Below are positions 44,718 through 55,639 of a DNA stretch of 64,000 nt, in pieces. The DNA is from Russula earlei. Lineage: Eukaryota; Basidiomycota; Agaricomycetes; Russulales; Russulaceae. The stretch is from positions 25,625 through 89,624 of the forward strand of contig JAGFNK010000194.1 in NCBI GenBank assembly GCA_025769875.1, given 5' to 3'. Position 1 is the first letter of the stretch; every line of letters begins with the position of its first letter. The translations under genes were made by a program, and so were the position numbers. The notes beneath the pieces were generated by a model. That model worked only from the letters and a program-made list of their open reading frames with translations, searched no databases and was not told where the DNA came from.

Positions 44718-45090
44718 TGTCGTGCAGCAAACAGGCCAAGCAACCCACCTTAGAGGTTGTGCTAATGCTCAAGTGATATTGGGGTGTAGAGCGATGTGTA
44801 TACTCGTCTACAAGTATGGTATTTATACCTCTATGACCCAGGGCTGTTCCTAAGTCCAAAAGAGGTGACTACAGGTGTCCACTATATTGTGCATTAAGTG
44901 ACACGTGATGTGGAAACGTTCTAGACGCAGCATAAGGCTGCATCTTATGATAGATAGCGTAGTATGCGTAACCCTATTGCCATAAGCGCATATACTAAAG
45001 TTCTGTCTAACACGTAACATCTATGAGCGGATCTTGAACCTTGTATGAAGGTCTTCGCCTTCTTTGATCCGTTCGGGTTCCGGTTCAACA
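44718..45090 (-). mobile_element. Solo LTR of the Copia-H family
   Basis: 373 bp, TGTCGTGCAGC...GGTTCAACA, with TSD GTATG at 44713-44717 and 45091-45095. It matches the Copia-H 3' LTR at 60057-60440 over its length, except for a 12-bp difference near the left end. It splits the Helitron codons FPVRV and [12 protein letters not shown]. Confidence 0.94.
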
Positions 45091-45297
45091 GTATGCTTTG
45101 CCATGACTATCAACAAGTCTCAAGGGCAGACTGTGAATCATGTTGGGTTGGATTTAAGAAAGCCAGTCTTCACACATGGGCAATTCTATGTTGGGGTGTC
45201 AAGGGTAACCTCTGTCTCCAACATCAAGGTGATTTGGGAGGAAGAGAAGAGGGAGGCTTCCACCAAGAATATAGTATATAGTGAAGTGTTACTATAA
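45091..45297 (+). pseudogene. Helitron helicase, part 3 (C-terminus)
   Basis: Reads [49 protein letters not shown] and stops after YSEVLL. These are helicase motifs V and VI ([15 protein letters not shown]). This is the natural end of a Helitron RepHel protein. Confidence 0.92.
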
Positions 45298-45516
45298 CAA
45301 GATGTTCAGTGTATGTATTGTTCATTTTGCTTTACCACATAGAGATATATTTTGCAAGCTGCAACAAAGAATGGATCTCCTCTCTGTTTATGAAGTGAAA
45401 AAGATGAAACATAGTGATGAGTTGATTACTTTCTGTTTAAGCAAAAAAAGGATTATGCAAGAGGCTTTAAACAAAAAAGGATCACACCCAAGTGATTACA
45501 CCTGAGTGACGGGGGG
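45298..45516. other. Helitron 3' flank
   Basis: Between the helicase stop and LTR-B. I find no convincing hairpin plus CTRR end. The sequence CAGGGGTGCAGCTAG, which resumes after LTR-B at 55630, ends in CTAG but also looks like a hAT terminus, so the Helitron end remains open. A short open frame (45281-45505) has no recognisable domain. Confidence 0.4.
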
Positions 45517-46256
45517 TGTTACACCATTTGCCTTTTATATTTACCTTTTGCTATGGACTGCTTGCTTTCATATGTCCCTTTACTTATTGGTCTTGTGATC
45601 TCTTACGTCTTGTGATCCCTTCTGTGTTATCATGTGATCCATACACATCCAGGTAACACTGGATTGCTGTTACTTTCCCTTTGTTTGGTTCTCTTTCCAT
45701 TTATATTCACTTCTTAGTTTCCACTGTGCAATGCTGTGCACCTACTGTGCAGCACAGTTACTTGGTTCTGACTCATTCGTGGCCTCATTCCTATGACTCC
45801 TACTTATTATGACTCCTACTATACTAGTAGCACAGTCAAAGCGCAGCTATTGCTGCACTTCTCCTGTATATATAAGCTCAGTACTTTGTGACCAAAGCCC
45901 TAAGCTTGGTCTCTTGTAGAATCCAACCTACTCTTGTCCAACATCTTTTCCTGCAACCCACTTCACTCCTAATCCTCAAACCACATCCACCTCTCCATTT
46001 CATCAACTCTTCACACACCATCCACCATCTACTCTTCGCCTTTCCCTTCCTTCCCTAAGAGTCTCTCTTCACTCCCCTGAGAAGAGCTCTCCTCCTTTAA
46101 GACCTACCTTCCTCTACTCTCTCTGCATTGTTCAAGGTCCCCAATGGACTTGAACGCATATAGCTAGTGGAACCAGCCCTAGTCTATCCCATTACAAACT
46201 TACCCTAGCTTCTCAATGGACCAAGTCATACTAGGAAGGGTCTATTGGCCATAACC

Positions 46257-46777
46257 TGTTGAAGCAGATGGGCGCAGGTTATGATAAGAGCGATAAGATC
46301 CTTAAGATCTATCAAAAGATAATTCAGTATTGTGTAAGACAAGACTATAATTCAGTAATACCTATCACAAGATATCTACAACACGTGATTAGATGTGAGA
46401 GATAAGATAGGAAACAGTAAGTACTCACTTCAGTATTGTGTAAGACAAGACTGAAGTGATCTATCAAAATACGACGCTCTTAAGTACTCCAGAGTGTCTC
46501 TAAGTACACTGCAGGTAGCTACCATCAATAAGAAACAAAGATCACACAAGGATCAGTCGTTAGTAGCTACCGATTGTCATCAATTAACTTATCATTGTAA
46601 GTAACGCAGATCTCAGCATGTGAGCTGAGCCGGACCGCGTGATCCGACGCATCATGCGCCTGAGCTAAGCTGGTGATGCCCGGTCCGTGTAACCGACACG
46701 TCAACGCGTCTGAGCTGTGATTACATCACAACGTCCCAGGGTAGTGGTAACACACCAAATCAATGATAATCTCAACA
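46257..46777 (-). repeat. Copia-G 3' LTR
   Basis: 521 bp, TGTTGAAGCAG...ATCTCAACA (plus-strand reading). Very similar to the 5' LTR; most of the roughly ten differences are CpG transitions. Unlike the gypsy LTRs here, it has no obvious TATA-hairpin unit. Confidence 0.92.
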
Positions 46778-47585
46778 TCCCCCCGTGATTGAGACAGTTG
46801 GTAGATTAGATCAAGAGAGATCTAACCCAGTAACAAAAGGACTGGTGTCGCGTGTGGGCGTGCAGCGTGGTAAGACCATCAGCAGGTGGACGTCTTGATG
46901 AGGTAGGTATTGCAGTGAAATGCAAGTGATTAAAGAGTGGGTGAGTTGAGAGACTGCGAGTCGAAAGACTCCAAATGAATATGTATGCAGGCGAGAGACT
47001 GCAAAGGAAAGTGTGAACGCGTGTGAACGCGTGTAAACGCACAGTTGAGAGACTGCCAGGAAAGTGTAGACGCAGTCGAGAGACTGCCAGGAAAGTGTCC
47101 AGTGAAGTGTTCAGATCTGCACATAAGGGAGGCTGCCGTTAAAACATTAATATATTGCCTAATCGCCATAGGCGTTGCGTCTCCGGAGTGCTTGATCATC
47201 AACTGGACTTCTGCGTCAGAACGGAGCGGAATGCGGAAGCGGAACGGAAGTCCGCCATCCCGAGGTAAGACCTCCGAGATTACAGAAGCGGAGCGGAGTG
47301 GAATCCGCCATCCCGAAGAGATCCGAGATGTACCTTGAATGATCGATGTCTGTGTTAGCCGAGCGATCGCGTGTAACGCGGATCCCGAGATATGACGTGA
47401 TCTCTCCTAGATCTGTCAACTCGTAGCGTATAGACAAGGATGTATATGTGCCCGTAGATGTGAGCGCTGCCCGTAGATGTGAGCGTCGAGACCGCAAGGG
47501 TTGCCTAAGATAATGATGTCATCGGCAGAGAGGATGTGAAATGATAAGGAAATGGCAATGGATCCCCCCGCGTCTTGGCGATGAC

Positions 47586-47790
47586 ATATGTCCGCATGAG
47601 AATGCGTGAGCGCGAAGCCGAGATAAGTGCCCGCATGGGAATGCGTGCGTGTGAAACCAATGCCCGCATGAGAATGCGTGCGTATAAACGTGAAGCCCGC
47701 ATGAGAATGCATGCGTATGACTTGTGAAGCCCGCATGAGAATGCGTGCGTGCTAAGTCGATGCCCGCATGAGAATGCGTGCATGTAAACA
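47586..47790. repeat. 33-bp minisatellite inside Copia-G RT
   Basis: Six units beginning GCCCGCATGAGAATGCGTGC, most 33-34 bp long, the leftmost about 39 bp. On the minus strand the array is open in the RT frame and codes repeats of HAFSCG or ARILMRA type. It lies between EQPQGFITPDGQE and the DDIIILG palm. Two shorter duplications are nearby: TGCCCGTAGATGTGAGCG twice near 47452-47490, and GAGAGACTGCCAGGAAAGTGT twice near 47045-47100. Confidence 0.88.
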
Positions 47791-48139
47791 CAAGTCACTA
47801 AGGACTCCATGAGAACGTAAGTCCCATGTACGATAGGCCTGTGTAAGACCAAAGAAAAGCTTTCTTGTCCGTCCGGTGTGATGAAGCCTTGCGGTTGCTC
47901 CAATAAAACTAAATCTTGTCACCCAGTGAGCCAAATAGGAACGCCGACAAGAAGTCCGTTGATTTCCCAATGTGTTCGCGCGGCCAACGCTGAACAAGAG
48001 TCGCTAAGACTTGGACCTGGCTACTGGTGAGAAGGTTTCATCGATGTCAATGCCTTGTAAATTGGGTGAACCCCTGTGCAACTGAAACGCGCGCTAAATC
48101 TCCAAGATTTGCGTGCTGCACACCCATTCCGATAAGATC

Positions 48140-51100
48140 TACTGTACTAATACGACCAACTCTTCAGTCACGCGTCACAAGCCCCCTCTGAAGAGAAGAG
48201 ATATGGCTCAGGTCACAGGTCACAACCAATTATGAAGACTGTGACAAAAATCGTAAAAAGTTTCCTAAACGGGAATATTTATTTATTTATTTTTAAAAAG
48301 TACCTAAACTATCTACTCGTTGTCCGTGTCACTCCCATCATTCATGACCCAAAATTTGGAGGAATAGAGGATGTTTGCACGCTTCTTACGCTTACCACGT
48401 CCTTCTACAGCTTGAATAGCCTGAGTTGTATCAACTACCTCACCTTGAACGGACTCCATTGAAGCACACTCTGCATCTGCAGTTGAAACAAGGCCACCTT
48501 CTTCTCCTGGTATGTACAGCTTGTCATTGTCATCGCAATCCATAGAGTTGGAGCATTCAAGTTGTGTATGTGCGGAAACAACGTCTGTCATGGGAACTTC
48601 GCTGTCATCACCATGAATATCAATAGCACTCTCTTCAAGGTCCTCCGCTTGTTCTTGTAGCACAGTAAGTGTAGGAGGTGCATGGTGGGGCACACCGCCT
48701 CGGGAACGTGGCTGTGTGATCTCTGCCCAAAACATCGGGTCCACTGTAACAAGCTCACGAAGTGCTTTTGATGCCTCACGACTGGTCAGGTTGGTGTAAG
48801 ACAGGTTGAAATCTCCAGCCCTGCACATTTCCCAAGCCTGACAACGTCTTAATCAACAAAGCAATGCATAGATGGGAGAGCAAACTTACCTTCTTAATAA
48901 TATCAGGCTTATTGAGAGCCTGATAAGCCATCCAAATCCAGTGTACAGTCCGATCCCGTAGTATTTTGATACTGGTATCAAGTTTTACGTCTTGTACTGG
49001 GCGTCCAGCTTTGAGTTGACTAAGAACTTCACGGACCACATCTTCATGGGCTGATTTCTTGAGTGAATGCTTGAAAATTCGCTGTAAGCCAACATCACAA
49101 GGCTGAAATAAGCCAGTCATGCCAGCAGGAATGAAGATAACAATGATAGACGCATGTTTCAAAGCCATCCAATCCAGGAATTCTTTGGAGCGATGGACTG
49201 ACCAGCAGTCGATGAGCCACAAGGCCATTTGGTCGTAGTCCAGCCCAAGCTCCTTCCAGATGTTGTCAAAATAAGGTGCCAGCGTGATGTTCACGAAGTT
49301 TTGCATTGTCGCAATCGTGGACCAGTATGTAGTCGTCTTAGAGAGCTCAAAGAGGAATCCGGCCTTGTCCGACTCATACCGGCTCCGTGCAGTGGGGCTA
49401 GGGAGTGACTTGTGATTCTGCCCTTTGTGGATGGCTTGAATGGGTAAAAGTCTGCCATGGTTCGTGACACTAGGAAAGATTGTGAGGGCACGTTTCTCCT
49501 CCGCACCAACAGTGGCAACTTGATTTGAACCAGACGATGCGTAAGTCATGTGGCAGCCCTGTGCCAAGACAACCTGAGTCTGATCGCTGTTGACGATCAG
49601 CGCTGATGGTATCATTTCATCCTTCACAACCCATGCTATTCGCAAGAATGCCTTCCTAAGGATCTCATCTGCATTTTCTGGGATCTTCCGGCCTGCACGT
49701 GTCGATCGCCGCATATTCCAGCCTAGCGCACGATGAAGGAACTTCAAGACAAACGCCTCAGAACATTGGAAGAGTGTGCCATCGGGTGATGGCTCCTTGA
49801 AGATTTTGGGTGCGCAATGTTGGAAATGAGCAATGATTAGCCCTCGGACAGTGTTCAAGGTGAGCGTGACAGATGCTTCACGAAGACCACTGATGTACTT
49901 TAATACCTCTGCTGTTGCGTCAGGATATTTTACCTGGGGCAAGGTGTTAGCTGGTGGTGATGGCAACTCCTGCAACGCACCAGGACTCCAACCCTTGTTG
50001 TAAGGCCTCCTGGCGTCTTGCCCCTTGCCGCCCGCTCAAGAGTCTTTCCACTCCAGACTGGACGAACACCGGATCGATCAATCCAACCACCAAGGGTTTG
50101 AGGGGCAAGTTTGTCGAAGAGAACAGGATCCTTCAACTTGAGTTCATGAACGATCTTGGTGGGTTTCATACTTGGATGGTGTTTGGATACTCGGTCAATT
50201 ATTGACCAAACGAGTGGTGACATCCAGTTTGTCAAGACAGCTTCTTTGTACTCGGTCACTCGCGGTCGTCCAACATCTGTCCGCTCACGACGCTTGTCCT
50301 CTTTGAAAGCACGATTCGGACGTGTTGCTTCAGCCACATTCAATGACGAAGATTGTTCTGAAACGAGCACCACCTTGGCTTTGATTATCTTGCCATTTGA
50401 GTCTCGCTTTCCCGACTTTATTTCACTAGTTATGTTCCTACTCCTGCATTTGCGCTGACGCTGCATTGCTCCTTCTGTTTTCTGTCGCTTGGCCTGTTCT
50501 GCACGTGCATCATCACCCACTTTCAACTGTTCCATGTTCTCCCTCCATTCCAAGGACATCCGTGCCCGATCAGCCGCTGCAACGTCAGCTGTAACAGGCT
50601 TGAAAAAGCTGTGTAATGATCCAGCCTTCACAATTGAGTGCCGTGCAGATGGGTCGTGTTTACGCTTCTTCACAGATTCGAGGTCAGAGGGCCCAGCGGA
50701 GGATATGGTTGTGAAGTTGCATGATGTGGATGGGACATCGGGCCATCCAGTAACTATTGGTGAGTGTTCTGCAGGTATGGCGCGTGTTGGTGCATCCGCG
50801 GATATACCAATCCCTACCGTTGTTTGCTTCTGCAGGGGAGCCGTAACTACAGGAAAGAAGAAGCCTCCATCACCTGGAACAATACCGAATGTATAGATAT
50901 GACCCCCAGGCGGGTCCTGGTCCGCTGGTCGCTAAGGAAATATCAGATTCAGCTTGCAGACACCTATTGACTTTGTAACTCACCAGCTCGAGGTCACGCT
51001 GTGCAACATGCATGAACATAGAGATCCTTTCTTCAGTGGCTGTGTCGGGTTGAAGGAGAGGTATTTGTGCAGGCAGGATAAAGTGTGCAGCCGCATTAGT

Positions 51101-52392
51101 CGCAAAGATGAGGCAGGAGTGGGTATCTTGTTGACGTGTTATTGGTAAGTCCTCCTCCGCAAACTCGTGTGGTATGTGGGTATTGATCCACCATGCCACG
51201 GCAGCTTTCACCTCCGTATCATTGCCACCCAATGAGTCACCATATCGGATGGTTGACCGGGCAGCGTCAACTACGACTGCAACCCAATGGTTGTTGTTGA
51301 CATTTACAATCCCAACAACTGTCGTCCGTATACCATTTGCTAACTCCTCTCCAACATTCCGTAAATGGTGAGCTCCGCCGACCGCATTGTATGGGGTGGT
51401 ATTTCTGGTACGATAGATCTGCACTATTTTATGAAAGAAGCTGAGATTCACAACCTCACAGAGGGACTGTGGATCCATTCCAGAGTGAGCAACATTCCAT
51501 CGGAGAAGGTCGAGTTGGTGATTGCCGTGAGCAGTTGCCAACCAGTCCTGAGAAAGATAGCTCGCTAATTTAATGACTGGTTCAGCTTCAGTAAACCCAT
51601 GCACATCACCAGCCCAAGGGATGGCTAGGAACATAGCCTGTGCCTCTTCACATAGATGTCGCCTATCTGGCGAGCGGTAGGACGCTGCGGCAGTCCTCTC
51701 TTTCATCAGCCATAGCTCTGCGCTGCTCCACGGGCCTGTCACATACATGCGCAGCAAGGAGGTTTCCCTCCAGTATGACAAGACCCAGAGTGGGAAGCGG
51801 AGTTTTCGAGCTGGGTGGGATGTGGGCACATGTGGATAACGGATGGACATTGAATGTGTCTCTAGAGCCTTTTGGTGTATATTGTCAAGAAGGTTATGGG
51901 ATGGGATTGGCCACGTTTTTAGGACCTCTACGTTGTCGGTAAATGTAGGCAACTGTCCTGAGACGAAATGTGCTATGTTCACTGTTGTTACGGCCATTCT
52001 CAGCTGCACAGGCATTGGAAAAGTGAGGATCTGAGATATAGCACATTTGGGATCTGGGAGGAGGGCTTGACGGACATCTATTGGGATGATAAAGCTGTTC
52101 AGTGCAGTCATGGTTGTAGCTGCACGGTCCCAGGTATTCACTCGAAGCACGCAACAATTTTTTCGACAAGGTTTTAATGTTTAAATCCCGACTCACATCC
52201 CAACTCACACTTGCATCATGTCAGACCGCTGTCCTGACGTTAGCGCATGTCACATGTCGCCTCTCGGCCCAATCAGGGCTTTGAAGAGATCTGAGATTTG
52301 TCACACAGTTTTCCCACCTTTGAAGAGTCGGTCGGTCATCAAAATCTGTCACATGTCACAAGCCATGAAGAGTTGGTCGTATTAGTACAGTA
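48140..52392 (-). mobile_element. DNA transposon with a Ulp1-DDE fusion gene
   Basis: 4253 bp with perfect 27-bp terminal inverted repeats (48140-48166 and 52366-52392) starting TACTGTACTAATACG. The flanks carry TAAGATC on both sides (48133-48139 and 52393-52399). The TA at each end also allows a TA target, the norm for pogo and Tc1/mariner elements. One spliced gene fills the element on the minus strand. CpG content is high and the gene is nearly intact, so this is among the youngest insertions in the window. Confidence 0.9.
48313..52111 (-). CDS. Ulp1-type cysteine protease fused to a pogo-type DDE transposase
   Basis: Proposed start ATG at 52111 (MTALNSFIIP). Exon 1 (52111-50984) has a novel N-terminal region and a Ulp1/SENP protease core: NNNHWVAVVVD with catalytic His (about residue 275), YGDSLGG with Asp (about 292), and RQQDTHSC with Gln and Cys (about 327 and 333). 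A 52-nt intron (50983-50932, GTGAGT...TTAG) joins it in frame to exon 2. Exon 2 holds a basic KKRKHD segment, a helix-turn-helix region (LGGWIDRSGV) and a DDE_1 core with three Asp: NSDQTQ, LIDCWSVHRS and QPCDVGLQ, the last two 38 residues apart. A second 52-nt intron (48889-48838, GTAAGT...TCAG) leads to an acidic C-terminus ending KKRANILYSS...SDTDNE. Total is about 1230 residues. One single-base deletion near 50007 (GKTP/RRPYNKGW) breaks the frame unless it is a sequencing error. Alternative: two separate genes, but no ATG or stop separates them after splicing. Confidence 0.78.
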
Positions 52393-54948
52393 TAAGATCA
52401 ATTGATCCCAGGTACCAATTTTCGCAAGCGCGCCGATCACATAATTAACACGCGACTTGCCACTCATCGGCAGAATCCGATTTAAGTGCCTTCCCGATAT
52501 GTAGCCTAGTGATCGCTTCCGCGTAGCTGAGCCATATGTGATAAGCGCCCTCTCGGATCTGTGTATGCAGTCCCTCCGAAACATTCGGAACGCGGACGCG
52601 AATAAGACCCAAGATGTGTAACTGAGAGCGGACGCGGTGGACCAATGAATTGTCCCAATAATGCTAAGTGATGATGGCATAAACGGTGTGGCGGAGTGTG
52701 TGGAACTGGCTGTATAGGTGGGGTAAGGTCAAGTGAGTGTGGTGTGAGGGAATCTAATGGGGTTTCCGGAGGTGCGGAACGAAGTGCCGACGATCCGGTT
52801 TATGTGAAAGTAAGGCAGAGAATGTCACCGGTCCTGTAGGGACCAAGAGTTGTGCAGGCGGAGCAGTGTCTGTAACATGTCCCCTGGCTATGCAGTATGC
52901 GCTTGTCGCGCGATAAGATTACAATGGTCAGGCGTGTAGACAGACGCCCTACATCTAAAGAAGGCGGAATTGTGAGACGACCAGAGTCAGTCCGTCCGTT
53001 CACAGTGTATGAAGTGTGTGTGCACAGAGAATGCGTGATGGAGTCCGATCATTAGTATGGATGGCAGCGTTAGTACTAAGCTCCAGAACCCAAGGCTAAG
53101 ACCAGCGCCATGCAACTTTGAGCGCGTGTTGTCTTCAAGGGTCCGATTCCATCTATCTGGCACTCCATTCTCCTGTGGTGAATCTAGCATTGTTAATCTA
53201 TGTTTGATCCCTCCGTGAACTGATAAGTATGTGAGCGCGCATTGCCTCAATAGCTAGCGCCTCGAATTGATCTCGCGTGCAGCAGATCGGCTAAGGTGCT
53301 GTAGATAATCTGTAGCCGAGGATCCGATCGCTAAGGGGAAGCCCAGAAAAGAAGTGTTCGGTTGCCGAGTGTATACTCCGGACAGGATAACTGATCGTGA
53401 TCCGTAAAGCCAAGCAAGATCCGAGTATCGGAATCACTGTGATAGATTAACGCGCGGTGGAAACATATGTCCCATGCGCTGATGCTGGATGTGGAATGAT
53501 AGGACACTTCTTTGCACGTGTAGAGCTGGAGTTATGAAGTTAATACACAATAGATTGTTCTCCAGCCAGCTGTGCGCGATCTTCCGATCTTTGATGTGTA
53601 AATTTGAACACCCCTCTTGAGTGTAAGTGATGCATCCCCCGTTCCGAAGTAGCGCGCGCACTGTGTAGTTGCATGCATCGGCCTTCGGTACATGTAGAAT
53701 GTCTATGAGGGTTAATAAGGATATCTCCAAGGCCTTCCGGCCGGCAGGACGGACGCAGATCCAGTCCCAATCTGTCTGATGACTGTATAACCTCCCAGAG
53801 TAATAGATCTGGAGGCCGGAGCGCAAATAATGAAGTCGGGGGTCCGGAACGGACTAATATGATGAGGAGCTCCGTAGTCGATCAAGATCTAGCCGCCACG
53901 TAAAGGGAAACCCAGAATCTCATATTCATCGGACGTCCGATACCTCGGTGATAGGAGCAGTATTGCCCACTATGTACGCGCTGACGTTCCTGTCAGTGCC
54001 TGTCACTTTTGTATTCATTGCCTTCTCCTTCCGGTAGTCCAGACTGCGTGCCCAAGTTGATTGCAATAGCAGCATTGTATTTCGGACGTAGTGTTGTGTG
54101 TCTTTACCGGAATGACTGTATTTTGTGAGGCGGAGAGGCCGGCCCGACGACCACCTTCATTACTGATCCGTACCTGGATCGTGTGTGGAAAGGTCCATCG
54201 GAGCACCGGAGGCTAGAATTTGTCGACGCGACAGCCGAGTAAGCGTCGGGTAACGTTTAGATAGATAAGGAGGTGAAATGGAGATTCGATATGAATAAAT
54301 GGTTATATTGGAGAGTGATCCATGCATCGTTTGTTGCAATCGCGGGAACGTCTGATGTGTGTCGTCTAACGTCTAGGAATGTGCGTGTAAGGGATGCCCA
54401 TGTGTAGAACGCTTGACATTGATCTGACGCCACCGTATGCGCGTTTGAGTTCCTCCCACTTGAGCTTGCAAGTATACAATTTGATGTCATTTTTGTTACT
54501 GCCAATGTGACCTTCTGAATGTATATTTCAAGAGCACGTGCGTCTAAAAGTGTTCTCCCTCAGCATCCTAAGAAGTATTGCTGGAGGGGCTATCATCTGT
54601 AACTGTAATGCGACACGCGATAATTATTCAGGATGTGGGGTAATGGCCAGTAAGCGAGATGACCAAGCGAGTGATCAAGATCGAGGAGGGAACGTAAACA
54701 TTGGGCGAGGGTGCCATGAGTAAACTTTAGGTAATTGCGAATTGCCAACCCGGGCTAACGGAGCAGTTGTTGCCGGATTATTGAAGATCAAATCAGTACC
54801 CCTGACGCGTGATAGATAACGCGCGCGTCAATCCTTCGGCTCCAGGGACCGAGGGAGTAGGGTGTCGTCTGATAACAGAGGCTTGTGAAGAGGGAAAAAA
54901 TGATAAGCTTGTGTGTGAATCTTCGACTTTGGAATTTAGACACGGTCA

Positions 54949-54960
54949 GGGCCCATAACC
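54949..54960 (-). promoter_or_regulatory. Copia-G primer-binding site (half initiator tRNA-Met)
   Basis: GGTTATGGGCCC on the minus strand directly follows the 5' LTR, complementary to the initiator tRNA-Met anticodon stem-loop. It is identical to the Copia-1 site at 3772-3783, although the two LTRs are unrelated. The ATG inside it opens only a six-codon frame here. Confidence 0.82.
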
Positions 54961-55481
54961 TGTTGAAGCAGATGGGCGCAGGTTATGATAAGAGCGATAA
55001 GATCCTTAAGATCTATCAAAAGATATTTCAGTATTGTGTAAGACAAGACTATAATTCAGTAATACCTATCACAAGATATCTACAACACGTGATTAGATGC
55101 GAGAGATAAGATAGGAAACAGTAAGTACTCACTTCAGTATTGTGTAAGACAAGACTGAAGTGATCTATCGAAATACGACGCTCTTAAGTACTCCAGAGTG
55201 TCTCTAAGTACACTGCAGGTAGCTACCATCAATAAGAAACAAAGATCATACAAGGATCAGTCGTTAGTAGCTACCGATTGTCATCAATTAACTTATCATT
55301 GTAAGTAACGCAGATCTCAGCATGTGAGCTGAGCCGGACCGCATGATCCGACGCGTCATGCGCCTGAGCTAAGCTGGTGATGCCCGGTCCGTGTAACCGA
55401 TGCGTCAACGCGTCTGAGCTGTGATTACATCACAACGACCCAGGGTAGTGGTAACACACCAAATCAATGATAATCTCAACA
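54961..55481 (-). repeat. Copia-G 5' LTR
   Basis: 521 bp, same ends and length as the 3' LTR, with TSD TAACC at 55482-55486. The sequence 54207-54948 between it and the gag knuckle holds the leader and degenerate gag, in which I recognise no further motif. Confidence 0.9.
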
Positions 55482-55639
55482 TAACCTGTTTAGCATAAAA
55501 CACTTTGACCGCTGCAGGGATCCTTACTCTTTATACACAGGAACCAGCCCATTTCTTGAACACCTCTCTATCCTCGACTTGTCTATACACTTGTGAACTG
55601 ACATGGCTAGTTACCGTGACAGGGGGGTTCAGGGGTGCA

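Larger units (their letters stand above)
29261..45516 (+). mobile_element. Autonomous-type Helitron, multiply interrupted
   Basis: Plus-strand RepHel gene with Pro/Ala-rich N-terminal exons, a Rep (HUH) nuclease domain and a PIF1-type helicase. Four insertions split it: LTR-C (32966), LTR-E with Gyp-3 (33950), LTR-C (43446) and a copia solo LTR (44718), each with a TSD and each leaving the frame continuous if ignored. I could not fix the 5' TC or the 3' CTRR hairpin end, so the limits are the neighbouring LTR borders. The sequence is CpG-poor. Confidence 0.85.
46781..54206 (-). pseudogene. Copia-G gag-pol remains
   Basis: From the 5' side on the minus strand: a Gag zinc knuckle CYCNQLGHAVW (about 54060); a pre-integrase segment ending HQRMGHMFPP (53440-53830); an integrase block GIKHRLTMLDSPQENGVPDRWNRTLEDNTRSKLHGAGLSLGFWS (split here by frame; 52990-53250); TWDQLIL (about 52410); then the nested transposon; then RT pieces GIDIDETFSP (about 48040), EQPQGFITPDGQE (about 47900), SADDIIILG (about 47520) and LGEITSYLGIRVTRDRS (about 47380). 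Order is PR-INT-RT, as in Ty1/copia. Frameshifts occur every few hundred bases. The RT palm is interrupted by a tandem repeat. RNase H could not be followed. Confidence 0.78.
46257..55481 (-). mobile_element. Copia-G: Ty1/copia retrotransposon with a nested DNA transposon
   Basis: 9225 bp with 521-bp LTRs and TSD TAACC (46252-46256 and 55482-55486). The uninterrupted LTR-B at 5410-5425 shows the empty site. Polypurine tract CACGGGGGGA abuts the 3' LTR, and the half-tRNA-Met primer site abuts the 5' LTR. The LTRs differ at about 10 of 521 positions by eye, so the insertion is young. Yet pol is badly broken by frameshifts and tandem duplications. The Ulp1-DDE transposon lies in the RT start. 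Confidence 0.92.
45517..55621 (+). mobile_element. Solo LTR-B, split by Copia-G
   Basis: TGTTACACCATTT...TTACCGTGACA, with TSD GGGGG at 45512-45516 and 55622-55626. Without Copia-G it is about 880 bp, close to the copy at 4158-5546. TATA is near 45867 and the imperfect hairpin GACCAAAGC...GCTTGGTC is at 45890-45911. It sits exactly between the Helitron 3' side and the hAT left end. Confidence 0.9.

Noticed and set aside
47586..47790. CRISPR-like array
   Set aside because: Units are contiguous 33-bp tandem repeats within a retrotransposon RT frame in a eukaryotic genome; no unique spacers of constant length.
51115..52177. Plus-strand open frames opposite the Ulp1 protease
   Set aside because: Mirror frames of the real minus-strand gene, without motifs.
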